A stretch of DNA of 64,000 nt. Source: Dermanyssus gallinae. Its lineage: Eukaryota > Arthropoda > Arachnida > Mesostigmata > Dermanyssidae. Positions 11,074-21,249 of the stretch are shown piece after piece (positions within the stretch are counted from its first letter, which is position 1; each line of letters opens with the position of its first letter). The DNA lies in the NCBI GenBank assembly GCA_003439945.1, contig QVRM01006045.1, positions 23,501-87,500 of the forward strand. The letters are read 5' to 3'. A program made the position numbers and the translations under genes. The notes below the pieces were generated by a model, which saw nothing but the letters and a program-made list of their open reading frames with translations, had not been told where the DNA came from and made no database searches.

Positions 11074-12108
11074 TAGAAGTCGACCCATACGGCCCTGCGC
11101 CAGTTGCTGGCAGAAATTTGGGAAACTCTAGCAGAACCTAGAAGACCGTTATACGCAATATTTATAGATCTTAAAGCTGCCTTTGACTTAGCGCCACGAA
11201 GTAGGATTATAGAAAAGTTAGCCTTGGAGGGAGTTCCGTATCGCCTACTAAAACTTTTAAGTACCATTCTCGGGGAGACTACAGTACACATCGACAACGG
11301 TATAGGGATTGTGGGAAGAGTAAAGCAAACTACAGGCGTGGCCCAAGGAGACGGACTCAGCCCGTTGCTTTTTTCGGTACTATTGGGAGGGCTACCTAAT
11401 CGGGTGAGGCAGGGGTGGACCCGAGAGTGGGCAAATACATTAATGTATGCAGATGACATTGCGATCTATGGCAGGAGTTTATTGAGGGTTAAGCAGGGAC
11501 TAGAACGGCTAATCGATTATATGGACGAGATGGGACTTAGTATTAACTGGCAGAAGACAGTAGCAGTTAAATTTCGAAGAGGAGGTCGATTGGCGAAAGA
11601 CGATGATCTTCGAGCCAGGGGTAATACAGTGAATTTTGTAAATAAATAGAATAGTTCATATATTAGAAGGGGGGGCTCTAATGACACAGGAATTACAAGT
11701 AAAATGGGGTTTACCTAAAACGACGGCCTTCGTGGCCTACACTACGAAGTGGGGGGAAAAATTAAAGGAGATAGACATAGGAATATACACGACGATAGCG
11801 ATGAGGAGTACAACCTGGCGAGCAGCCGGATAAAAGAATAGGCATCTAACTACGGCATTTGCAGCCCACGGTTCCATCACGTGTTATGCAGCACACAAGA
11901 ATTCCACAATCCTCAGGAGTGTTGTAAGTGCGCGAGATGCTTAGGCCATTGTGATAGATACCACGCCGCAGCATGTCCAGCAGTGCAATCAATAGCTGAA
12001 CTCGCAAGATGAGGGAAGATCCGGTGACGCAGAAAAAAAACCACTGATTCAGACTGATGTACTTACTTAAAATTTACCCAACCTGGGTGTTAATAAACCA
12101 TAATAATA
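11074..12108 (+). mobile_element. LINE family B, 5'-truncated insertion with tail
   Basis: A 1035-bp 5'-truncated LINE that starts inside the RT domain and ends with ACCCAACCTGGGT (a small hairpin) followed by TTAATAAACCATAATAATA. It is bracketed by the 13-bp target duplication AAATATGTACCTA. RT motifs lie at 11104-11649. Further down, remnants of the C-terminal zinc knuckle (CCKCARCLGHCDRYH) are visible near 11920-11970, matching the minus-strand fragment at 5397-6190. The insertion postdates the palindromic element it split. Confidence 0.92.
11104..11649 (+). pseudogene. LINE B reverse transcriptase, partial
   Basis: 181 open codons include AIFIDLKAAFDLAPR (RT motif A), TTGVAQGDGLSPLLFS (motif B), LMYADDIAIYG (catalytic YADD, motif C) and SINWQKTVAVKFRRGGRLA. 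The frame is lost right after NTVNFVN, where related copies continue with CYLGV. The N-terminal fingers are absent because of 5' truncation, so it cannot be functional. KFRRGGRLA is also present in LINE A, showing that the two families are related. Confidence 0.88.
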
Positions 12109-12121
12109 AAATATGTACCTA
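12109..12121. repeat. Right target-site duplication of LINE B insertion
   Basis: An exact copy of 11061-11073, directly after the AAT-rich LINE tail. Confidence 0.9.
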
Positions 12122-12586
12122 ACTTTCTCATACGCCCTAATATTCGTGTTCGATATGGCTATCGAAGAAGCTTAGTGACTTGACAACTACGTAACGCAGC
12201 ACCATCACTTTGGTACGAAAGTGGTGGGCATTACATTTGCTATTGCGTGAGACTGGTCTTTTAGACATACATTTTTGGTCGTAACGGAAAAATTTTACGA
12301 TTTTTCTCGACAAAACGTTAACGTAAGACATAACAACATATCGACTTTTTATGACTTTCCTAAACCTGGGTATTCGCTTTTCGCTACGCAAGCTAGTGAA
12401 GTGTCCCGCAAACGTAGATTTTGCACAACTATGTAGGAGAAGAAAAGGCAGAATAAAGACTTTTATAAATTTCATCCTCACTCCTAAACAAAACGTTTCC
12501 GCGTCCTCCCTCCATAGGGAAAAATTATTTTCTGGCCGAGTTCTATCACACCCCGAAAGAAGTACATTTTGATAAAAATGGCCCTG

Positions 12587-13776
12587 TATGTGTGTATAAA
12601 CCGTCGTTTTTCATAAAATATCTTAACGATAAATAGCACATTTTGGCAATATATATATATATATATATATATACGAACTAATTGATTTGACCATTTAGAC
12701 TTAACAAAAAATATTTCAGTCATCTTATATTTTCCAATACAACATTACACACTATAAATTCTGTATATGGGTGGCTTCTACAGCGACGAGTAAAGGCATT
12801 TTAAGTCCGTTTTTTTTTGTTTAATTATCATATCATATACACCATGCGTATATAAAAGAGAGTCTGTATACTTTCAATAATCTGTGTCGTTACTTAAGCG
12901 CATCAAATACAAAGCAAAAATAAGCACGCTTGTTCGGCACAACGCCCTACAGCCAACGTCATGACAGAATTGCTTGAGAGTGACAAAACGCACATGGATG
13001 GCTAGAACATGGATGACTCGTTACCGATCATGCTGTCGTCACATTAGCGGCCAATTGCGATCGGCAGGCGCCGATATCAACGAAAGTCGTTGGTGCTCGA
13101 CTATGACGGAAGTGCGAGGGAAACACCACGAGTGAATGGCAACAAAGCACCAACAAGCCCTTCCACTGGCGCTTTTCAAGTTGCTCCTCGCTCAACACGA
13201 CCCGTACAACAACTCGTAGACTGCTGGGTTCCTCAACGGCCAAGTGGGAACGGGGCAGAAATATGAACGGGAAAGGGAAAAGCGGCGGGGGGAGGGCGCC
13301 GTTCGGCCCGCAACGGTGCGAGGTAGTTCTGCATTATTGGCTGACAGTGACGCCGCTACACAAAGGCCATGTCATCGTCTTCTTTGTATCAACACACCAC
13401 TGAGCCCCCACCTTCCCGCGACACCCGCTCAGGTTCGCTCATAAATCATTGCTTGGGCCCGTCTTCGTCATAACAATCAGGGTGAGACCGTGCAGGGCGA
13501 GCAAGAATTGCTGAGTCGGACGCATCGAAGGCAAATGCGTCAGAGAAACACAGTGAGACCGGGAGAGGAAATGACGTTGTAGCCCACTTCCCCCGCCTGC
13601 TGCACCACGAAACGGATCCAGGCAACGTCATGTGTATGACTTGGACGGCTAATAAGGAGACACTGAGGCGCCCGCCAGGCGGGCTCCTAAGGTACGACAG
13701 GAGCGGAGACGTATCTAAAGACATCGGGTCGATACGGACTGCTATTACTAACACATATATATACGCTATTACTAAT

Positions 13777-13823
<47 letters not shown>
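12587..13823. other. Intergenic; (TA)n tracts and a GC-rich patch
   Basis: A TA run lies at 12649-12673. From about 12950 to 13720 the sequence is GC-richer with CpG, as at promoters or exons, but no open frame with a recognisable domain is present on either strand. A second TA run at 13784-13823 directly precedes a SINE. Confidence 0.45.
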
Positions 13824-13825
<2 letters not shown>

Positions 13826-14005
13826 GAGAAAGATGGCTTAGTGACAAAGCCTTTGCCTTGCATTTGGGAGGCTTGGGTTCGAGACCCAGACCGTCCACTC
13901 TAAAATTGGTTTTCATGGTTTCCAATTTATTTGGCAAGGTGAATGCCAGACTAGTGTACAAAAAATCGGCCATGACACGAAAAAAAACGGCCACGGGGCC
14001 TAAAT
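13824..14005 (+). mobile_element. tRNA-derived SINE, copy 1
   Basis: The head contains a pol III A box (TGGCTTAGTGAC at 13834) and B box (GGTTCGAGACC at 13876) at tRNA spacing. A body follows in which AATTGGTTTTCATGG..CCAATT forms a short inverted repeat. The tail is A-rich. A second copy at 49588 aligns through head and body. An anticodon arm cannot be folded convincingly, so this is a SINE and not a tRNA gene. Confidence 0.85.
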
Positions 14006-14839
14006 TAATGAAGAAAAAGAATATATATATATAGAACTAACATATGTTGGGATATGTTTTAAGCACGCGGATCAACGTAAGTCACGATAATGTTATCGCT
14101 TATTGTGATAATTAACTTCTTATAAGTCCGGGCTCGCCCAGTGTCTCGAATGAAAATGAGTAAACGTCCATCGGATTTTTTATAGCCGAATAGTTCCGGT
14201 ATGTGCTTGCCTCTGATGTGTTTACGGCATAGTCGCCCTATAGACCTTCGTCACTGACCATTGAAAGAGCAAGGGGTCACTCACAGTTGCAGCCCGGATT
14301 AGCCTCTCCCGGTTTTCGAAAACAGTCAAGGTGAGAGGCTTGATTACCCGGCCTTTGTTTGCATATGTGAAACGTGGCTTCGCCTCTACGAGGAACGACT
14401 ATATAATATTTAGAAGTACAGACGTTTTGCGTTATTGTGTGTTTCTAGGGATGAAGGTGGTGTTTTTGTGTGCGTTTTCGATTTCATTGAGGTATGTAAA
14501 GTCATTATTTTTCTTTTCCGGATGCAGCCATTCGGGCAGTACATGTGGTGGTTCGTCGGCGCGGACACAACTTTTTATTTGTGTCGGCGAATAATCGGTC
14601 TCAGGCTAAACATCTCATATATAAGCTTGAAGGGCTGCTAGGCCCACATGATGGAGCCCTCAGAGTTGTTGTTGGCGACACATAGCGAGTCTAGCGCTCA
14701 TCAGCTCTCTTACGTCTGCAAAAAGATCTTACCTTTGTCGGCCGTACGTATGTTCGTGATTAGTTCAACCAACACCTGAACGCTGCAAGTTGGTATCCAA
14801 ACACAGGGCGCTACTTAAGTCTGAATTTAAAGAGTATCA
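14006..14839. other. No recognisable gene
   Basis: Open frames at 14331-14641 have no recognisable domain. The segment may be 5' sequence of the following LINE relic, but no endonuclease motif was seen. Confidence 0.4.
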
Positions 14840-16634
14840 TTGAGGCTTCCGGTGGTCTTTGGAAGTATGTCAATATACAAGGATATTGGCCGTTCTAGAA
14901 ACATAAATGTTCCGAAGTCTAACATCGCGTTCGACGGCAGCACGATAAACGGTTCCGCTGGTGCATGTTCCACTTTGACACAACATTCTGCGACTATTGG
15001 CGATCAAGACGTTGCAGGTCTTCCCCCTTGCCATGGCAGCTTGCACGACTATCTGCTTTTCCCACCAGATGTATATTTTCAACCTCGACATATTTTGCCG
15101 ACTGCTGTAGTTCAAGTAATCAACAAATGCGCGGCCACTAAAGTGCCTTCCAATGTAGTTAAAAATTGTATTTTCTTGCTCGCTTTTGCCATCGCCCATA
15201 TATTTGTTGACGTTTATTCACTATTATTGGTAGACTTTCACAATATTTACGGGTTATTCCGCTCAAGTACGTCTATTACAGCATTCGTTAATGAGGTGGT
15301 GTTTAGTTTTATACATTTCATTACGTGATATCGGTCGATGTCAATTGCTTATATATTTAATGTATCTATTGCAACTGGCATTTTTCCACGTAGTTTCGAG
15401 ACGACCTGTATAATTGCTCTTTACAGAAGTAAATGATCTCGCCAAGATGCTGGCAGCTATCGGTCAATCAGCTTGACTCCTTTTCTCGCCATGGCATTTG
15501 AAGAATGTATCTTGATGCAGGCTTGGCACGTGTCGACTCTATTAATTTCCTTTCGCTAAGACAATTTAGTTTTCGTACGAGAAGATCTATCGAACCGCTA
15601 ATGCTTTTATCTACCAGACCATCTTTGAGTCTTTCGTTTAGATTAACGGATGTTTCGCTATTGCAGTGGATATTAGCATGCATTTTGGTTGAGTCGATTT
15701 TTAAATTTTGATCGTAATCCTTTGATCCCTAGGTTTAGATATTGGTTGTTGTTCTTGGATTTGGTCGTATCTCCAGAATCGGCCTCTTCCTGTCAGAAAC
15801 AGCTACGCTAACATTCTCCAACATAAAAACACACCTGCTGTTGCTGCACTTGCCCATCTTCGACTTCGTGGGCTTTAAGTTTCTATTCTCATTTTGGTGT
15901 ATAAAGTGCTAGTGGAGCCCCACCTCTGCTACTGTAGTGTGGTCTGGGGTAGGACTTACCAAACTGTCATCGTTGCACTTCAGTCTCTGCAAAACAAAGC
16001 CTTTTGCGCGATGTTTGGTCTGCAAGCTAGATAATCAGTCCGATTCCTACCTAAAGAGCACGGTTGTTTTAATCTGATATGTTTTCGAGCTGCCAATTTT
16101 GTTTACAAAGTCAACAACAATCTCAGAGACGAATTTTTGGATATGGGACGTTTGGAAGCGCTAATGCACTATCGGTAACTGACAGCACCTAATGTGGGAC
16201 TTTCACTAAAAACCTCATTTAATGGAACCAACACTAAAACCTCAATCCTTTCCACCTTCAGAACTTGGAAATGTGTGGCACTACTTCGAGTGCTGGATTT
16301 GACGTCCGCCCGGACTCCTAGGGACGCTGGCAACCTATCCCAGACCATTCTATTGCTGCACAGTACACCCTCCGGCACAGGCGACCTTGCATCGGCATTA
16401 CCCTTCCGCCAACACGCTTTTTTGAGAATGAACCACGCCACTTTACTGCCTTATTAATATTTATTGCTTGGAACAGAATTTCTCCCGCCGTTGCTACCAT
16501 TCCCGATTGTTCGTCCTTTAAGGGAAGTTTTAGAAAATTTGTCTCTTCCTTGTAGTTTCTTTCTATCGGCGTCCCCTCTTGTTAACAATATAAGTTTTTA
16601 ACTTTGGTTGACTTTACTTGAAAATTTGTCATTG

Positions 16635-16635
<1 letters not shown>
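14840..16635 (+). mobile_element. CR1-like LINE relic
   Basis: Heavily mutated reverse transcriptase: a connecting segment (HIFNVSIATGIFPRSFETTC near 15345-15410), YRSISLTPFLAMAFEE near 15455-15500, WIWSYLQNRPLPVR near 15755-15800, and the C-terminal signature EPHLCYCSVVWGRTYQT with LQSLQNKAF near 15910-16010, typical of CR1/RTE-like LINEs. A long C-terminal stretch follows to about 16460. The YADD palm segment is missing, so there is an internal deletion. The 3' end runs into an (ATT)n tract at 16635. Confidence 0.72.
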
Positions 16636-16721
<86 letters not shown>

Positions 16722-16723
16722 TA
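16635..16723. repeat. (ATT)n microsatellite between converging LINEs
   Basis: An almost pure ATT run. A plus-strand LINE relic ends at its left edge and a minus-strand endonuclease-type LINE ends at its right edge, where the minus strand reads AATAAATAATAAT. Confidence 0.9.
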
Positions 16724-18040
16724 TTGCTGATTATACAATTGTGAGGTCTGAACATGTATTAACATATAATTAAATATCTCGGTAGCAGTCTCTTCCTCTC
16801 AAAACATTGACCCGATTATACAGGCAGCGTTGCCTCTGCACACCGCCAGCGAGAGCAACTGCCGCAGGAACTCGCTTTCTTGTCGGTCGCCTGTGTTTTC
16901 CTGTATCCGCTCGCCAAGCTCTTTAATGAATCTTCTTGTGCCTTTACTAGCGGGACCTAGTGTTTCCATAGCAATAGGCACGACGTGGTATCTGGGTTCT
17001 AAGTCACTGTACTTTCGTCTTTTTTCTCGATCTGCATGTTCGGCGACCCAGGCGGCCTCAAGGGCACTGTGTTGCAGGTAGGACGGGACAACAGTACAGG
17101 ATACTGTTGTATCCCATGCCAGACACTTACCAAGACCACAATGGAATAGTGACTCCGTGGGGCCTCCTGTCACTGCTTGGATCGAATCTGGGCTCCAGCG
17201 TACTCGGTATGCCTGCACAACGCAGGGCTCTCCTTATGATCGAGTTAAGTTCCGCGTGCCTAGCGGCTCTTCCTTGGCTTTTGATGCAGCTCAGGGGGTG
17301 AAGGCCGTTACTCTCTTCAGGCGTCCCACAGGCTGAGCAGGTGTATGGCTCGCATATGGGAGCTCCAATTCGGAGCGCTGTCACCATGCGGAAGAAGGTA
17401 TTGTCCAGCATGGTGCCCAGCTGCGGCGAGGGTACGCCCTTAGGTATCCGCTACTAAAGGTGTCTCGGGCAGCTATAGAAACCGCTCTCTTTGTGAGGGA
17501 TTGCATGCTATCGAGAAAATTTCGACCCACAATGTTGCACCTATAACCGTCAAGCGTATGCTGTGTAGGGCGCTCCTCCCAGGGATCAGGGCCTATGAAG
17601 TATCTTGCAGCTAGCTCGGCCTCGTCTTTCGTCACTTGTATTACATGACGAATAGTAGGCTCGACGAGGGTCCCAGCGAGTTGTGCAAATTCTAGTAGCG
17701 AAGCTGCATAACATACAGGCGCAAGCTCCGTCACGGACCTGATGCCAAGCCTTCCTTCCCTAAGGGGAAGGGTTGCCCTTTGCCAGGTATGGTTATTCAG
17801 AGTGACGTTCAGAACTTCGCCTAGAATTTCCCTTGCGGTGTCGTCGAAGTCCTGCAGGCCGGCCCGCTCGTTGCTCGCTGGGGAGGTCCGCAGGATGTAA
17901 TTCAGCCTTGGCGAGCCTACGCTATACCTTCAGAGACAAAGAGCTGCCTGCGGGTGCATTGCGATGAGGCGGGGTTTGATCCGCAAAAGGGCGTTGCGCT
18001 TAACTGTGATCGTCTCAAGAATTCTTCGAGGTCCAATCGA
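16724..18040 (-). mobile_element. LINE with restriction-like endonuclease, element R-a (5' truncated, degenerate)
   Basis: Minus-strand pieces cover the end of the RT thumb (NYILRTSPASNERAGLQDFD near 17890), then VTELAPVCYAASLLEFA and a Cys-His cluster CSACGTPEESNGLHPLSC followed by RAARHAELN. The endonuclease core follows: RPHGVTI (PDG expected), then CLAWDTTVSCTVVPSYL, where the Asp of VWDAT is retained. A C-terminal tail reaches 16799, with a 3' UTR to the (AAT)n tract. Two frameshifts (near 17130 and 17400) break the gene. Related in sequence and orientation to element R-b just upstream. Confidence 0.75.
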
Positions 18041-20650
18041 ATTATTATTATTGGGGGCGTATTATGAAGGGGCTAAAGAGTCGGTAACAGTCGCATCCCA
18101 CACCAGCATCTGGCCCCGATCAAATGGGGTCAGAGTCACTCCGTCAGGCCTTTTTCCGTCATCTCTGACTAAACCGGGGGGCTCCAGCACACATGAATAG
18201 CCTGCCAACCGTAATCCTCTGCAGAACGTCTCGTTCAGGGCCGAGTGGCGTGCGATCGTGCCTGAACTCTGGGCGCAACAAAGACCGTGGTGGCCTAGGG
18301 AGTCGACTTCGTCACCACAACCACAGCGATGGGGGGCAACCAGTTCTGCTCCCACTCTCAAACCGACTAATATTCGTGTAGACTCATCGTCTAAAAGGGT
18401 ACCCAGTTGAGGTCTCGGGAGGGCGTGTAGCCATACGCTTGCACCCGGCAAGGAGAAGGCTTGTAACCTCGCTTTGTCGGCGTCGGAAGTTGCTGGGCTC
18501 CACAGGTCGCTCCATCGATGGTCGTGTGCCAAATCTGACCATGCAGACTGAAGAGAAGGGGTCTCCGGGAAAGCCCCACAGAATGCGATGGCTTCACCTT
18601 GGGTTTTCTCCAACGTAGATCGGAAATGCGCTACAGCCTGGGGGTCTAGGATAGCCTCGATGTCACTGATCGCTAAATGCAGGGAGGCAATATGCGCCGC
18701 AACTGAAAGGCAAACTGCCTCGGGGAGTCCCAACCCGGCTCTTGCGACCGGTAGTGATGCTTGGGTTAAGGGGTCGCCCCGTAGCCGCAGGTTAAGTATA
18801 TCTAACGCGTTGCCTTGCTTCACATTTAGTTCGTCCAATTGAGATGAAAAGGCTATACAATTGACACCTCTGAACAGGTAGTTCAGATTCGAAGAGGAGA
18901 AGCACGAGCGTAGAAGGTACAATCCCCTATGAGCGCCAAGCTGAGGGAGGCGGTTGAGACCGACCTGGAGTTTTTCTCTCCATCGCTTGATCGTCGAGGT
19001 AAGGTTGTCAGAGGATAAAGGCACCCCAAGAAGGTCTAGGTCGTCGCCAGTTACGCGGCACCCCGGAAGTAAATCCAGGATGACAGGGGTATCATTTGCG
19101 TCCATTCCTTTTATATGTACCTCACACTTGGTCGGGTTCAATTCTAGGCCGCTGCATGTAGCGAAGCTTAGTATTTTCTTTATGTCCTCACATACTGTAC
19201 TGGCGCTACCTTCTATGACACCATCGTCCAAATACCACAGGTTAAGTGGACTTTCGAGAGAGTTGACCAGATCTTTCACGGCAAGGCAGAACAAAGGGGA
19301 AGCGAGGGGGTCTCCCTGCTGGACACCCACAGCCGAGGTAAGCAATGCCGAGGGTAAGACCAGGTGTGATGGATCACCGTAGGCTAGTTTGACTTGATGG
19401 TAGATGGCGGGAGCTTCTTCTGCAACTGTTTTTAGCAAGTGATCTCTTTTCGCGGTGTTGAACGCGTTCTTAAAATCCAGTTTGACTAGTACGGAGGACT
19501 CCTGCCGAGAGTCGATGAATGCCCTGGTAGCGTGGACCATTATTTCTGCACCCCGCTTGGTATAGAAACCCAACTGGTGACGCCCTATAACCCGGCGGAT
19601 GACATCTCTGGAGTCCCTCACTGCCAGTTTCGCCGCAACCCTGCGTATCACCGATGAACAGGCGATGGGTCTTAATGAGCCGTCATTCTTCTTCAGTGCG
19701 AACAGCCTCGCCCCAAAAATGAGAGGACGCCACCCAGGATGTGGGGCTCCCGAGCGCAGTACGTCAATCAGCTTTGCCAGCGCTTTGCCAAGTGTCTCGG
19801 ACGAGCTGCCAAGACTCGGTGAAAGAAGGTCTTGCAGCAGACGGGGCCGGATGAAATCTAGGCCGGCACTCGAGCTCTTCGAAAATGAACCCACCGCGTA
19901 GCGCACATCCTCAGCCAAGGTGGAAGAAGGCATGAGCTGTTGAGAGGGGAAGGACGGCCAAACCAGGTCCGACTGTCCGACGGGGTGCTTCGCCCGTAAC
20001 GATGCTATAGCAGCTGGCTCATCAACCATAACGTCATCAGATAGAAGGAGGCGGGCTGCCCCTGCAGCGTCCCCGTCGGATAGTTTGGCCAGCACGGCTC
20101 GCGCGTTTGGACGAATCCGCTCAACACTAGGGCCTGACTCGTCTCTACCAGACGAGGAAGCCAGGTGAGTCAGCCGGACTCCACGTTGAAATTCCACCAG
20201 GTTCTTTCTGATGATAACTGTCAGGGAGCGTGTATCCCTGCGGCCTACTGGTAACCTCAACACAACTGAGGCGAACGAGAACAGCCCAAGCCAGGCAGCG
20301 TCGTCGTTGTCCAGGGCTGCTCTTGAGCACACCTCCGATAAGGCGTCAGCCACCGATTTCCTTACTGCTTTCGGAAGGATTCGTACCAGCTTCCGACTTT
20401 TCATGAAAGATTGAATGAGCTCCGTGAGGTCTGGGTTGGACTCGTTCATGGCTTCGTCACGGATATGTGTGGTGTCCGCGCCCCCATGTTTGACGGTGAC
20501 GTGTCTACGGAGACCTCGACTAGTAAAAGTCTGGCGACAAAGATTACAAGTAACCCTGTTGGTCCCCTGTGACTTCGGTACTGTCGCAGAGCCGGGCTCA
20601 GGTATCACGCTTGGGCCGGGACGCTCTGGGGGACCCGGCTCAGTTGCTCG
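18041..20650 (-). mobile_element. LINE with restriction-like endonuclease, element R-b
   Basis: A single long open frame (18062-20608) flanked upstream by (AAT)n at 20656-20767, minus-strand reading, and downstream by AATAATAAT immediately before the start of R-a. Elements of the R2/R4/NeSL/Hero type carry one open frame with N-terminal zinc finger, RT and C-terminal restriction-like endonuclease, and some R4-clade members (Dong) target TAA repeats. The flanks here fit such a preference. Compared with R-a, the last 100 or so codons and 3' UTR are missing. Confidence 0.8.
18062..20608 (-). CDS. Reverse transcriptase / restriction-like endonuclease polyprotein of element R-b
   Basis: 848 codons without interruption. 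In order: a C2H2 finger CNLCRQTFTSRGLRRHVTVKH (about residues 21-41) for target DNA binding; RT fingers (ARLFALKKNDGSLRPIAC); palm motif A VLVKLDFKNAFNTAKR; motif B GVQQGDPLASPLF; catalytic box WYLDDGVIEG (YLDD instead of the usual YADD); thumb; a Cys-Cys-His-Cys knuckle CGCGDEVDSLGHHGLCC; and the endonuclease core KRPDGVTL with VWDATVTD (PD..D type). It ends LAPS at a TAA, where relatives continue PSYLP plus about 100 residues. No ATG lies before residue 53. The open frame begins at the (AAT)n border with a GTG, so the start is uncertain or the 5' end is lost. Probably recently active but now truncated. Confidence 0.88.
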   Translation of the reverse strand: MIPEPGSATVPKSQGTNRVTCNLCRQTFTSRGLRRHVTVKHGGADTTHIRDEAMNESNPDLTELIQSFMKSRKLVRILPKAVRKSVADALSEVCSRAALDNDDAAWLGLFSFASVVLRLPVGRRDTRSLTVIIRKNLVEFQRGVRLTHLASSSGRDESGPSVERIRPNARAVLAKLSDGDAAGAARLLLSDDVMVDEPAAIASLRAKHPVGQSDLVWPSFPSQQLMPSSTLAEDVRYAVGSFSKSSSAGLDFIRPRLLQDLLSPSLGSSSETLGKALAKLIDVLRSGAPHPGWRPLIFGARLFALKKNDGSLRPIACSSVIRRVAAKLAVRDSRDVIRRVIGRHQLGFYTKRGAEIMVHATRAFIDSRQESSVLVKLDFKNAFNTAKRDHLLKTVAEEAPAIYHQVKLAYGDPSHLVLPSALLTSAVGVQQGDPLASPLFCLAVKDLVNSLESPLNLWYLDDGVIEGSASTVCEDIKKILSFATCSGLELNPTKCEVHIKGMDANDTPVILDLLPGCRVTGDDLDLLGVPLSSDNLTSTIKRWREKLQVGLNRLPQLGAHRGLYLLRSCFSSSNLNYLFRGVNCIAFSSQLDELNVKQGNALDILNLRLRGDPLTQASLPVARAGLGLPEAVCLSVAAHIASLHLAISDIEAILDPQAVAHFRSTLEKTQGEAIAFCGAFPETPSLQSAWSDLAHDHRWSDLWSPATSDADKARLQAFSLPGASVWLHALPRPQLGTLLDDESTRILVGLRVGAELVAPHRCGCGDEVDSLGHHGLCCAQSSGTIARHSALNETFCRGLRLAGYSCVLEPPGLVRDDGKRPDGVTLTPFDRGQMLVWDATVTDSLAPS

Positions 20651-20655
20651 TGTAG

Positions 20656-20740
<85 letters not shown>

Positions 20741-20767
20741 TATTATATTATTATTATTATTATTATT
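20656..20767. repeat. (ATT)n microsatellite at the 5' border of element R-b
   Basis: About 110 bp of ATT repeats with two ATATT irregularities near 20737-20750. The open frame of R-b stops being open exactly at this border. Confidence 0.92.
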
Positions 20768-21249
20768 TGTATTGTTATTTTATTCCATGTAACGAGTACA
20801 AGATTTCCGATCTAGCCTCTGGGAAACCTCCGCAGTACAGAGGCTACATGTTTTTGAGTGTATTTGCAAGTACGCATGAATAAAGCTATATGTTTCAGTT
20901 CAGTCCAATATACCTTGCTCTTTCGGATATAGGCATTTAGGCTCGAGCGCTTGGTTAATCCATGCAAAGCTGCATGAAAGGAAAAATCTAAAAACATGGA
21001 AATGGGTACTGGGTACCTTTGGAGACGCCATGGAGGATGGTTCAGTTACTATATAAGCTAATCGGCGCACCAGACCGGGGTATAATACAGAATACCAGGA
21101 GCGCTCTCCTGGCTTACGCCCAGAAATCTTGGGGTCTCTCACCGGACTGGGCGGATTAACGATAAACTATATATAAAAAGGAAATAGAAAGATAAAAGAT
21201 AATGATGATCTAGCATACAGATCAGAGAAACACTAATAACTTGACGCTG
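20768..21249. other. No recognisable gene
   Basis: Short open frames only. An AATAAA at 20878-20883 and a run ending GGGCGGATTAACG near 21150 could be remnants of a repeat, but nothing definite is visible. Confidence 0.4.

Larger units (their letters stand above)
10470..12586. mobile_element. Palindromic (foldback) element, copy 2, interrupted by a LINE
   Basis: The termini are CAGGGTCATTCGTATCAAAA at 10470 and, read inward from 12586, CAGGGCCATTTTTATCAAAA. The left arm (10470 to about 10950) and the right arm (about 12150-12586) are inverted copies of each other at high identity. Between them is a spacer whose end repeats the terminal sequence again. A LINE B copy at 11074-12108 splits the spacer. 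Without it the element would be about 1.07 kb, like copy 1 at 27327-28487. It contains no open frame of note, so it is non-autonomous. The TA dinucleotide after 12586 fits a TA-target transposon. Confidence 0.85.
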
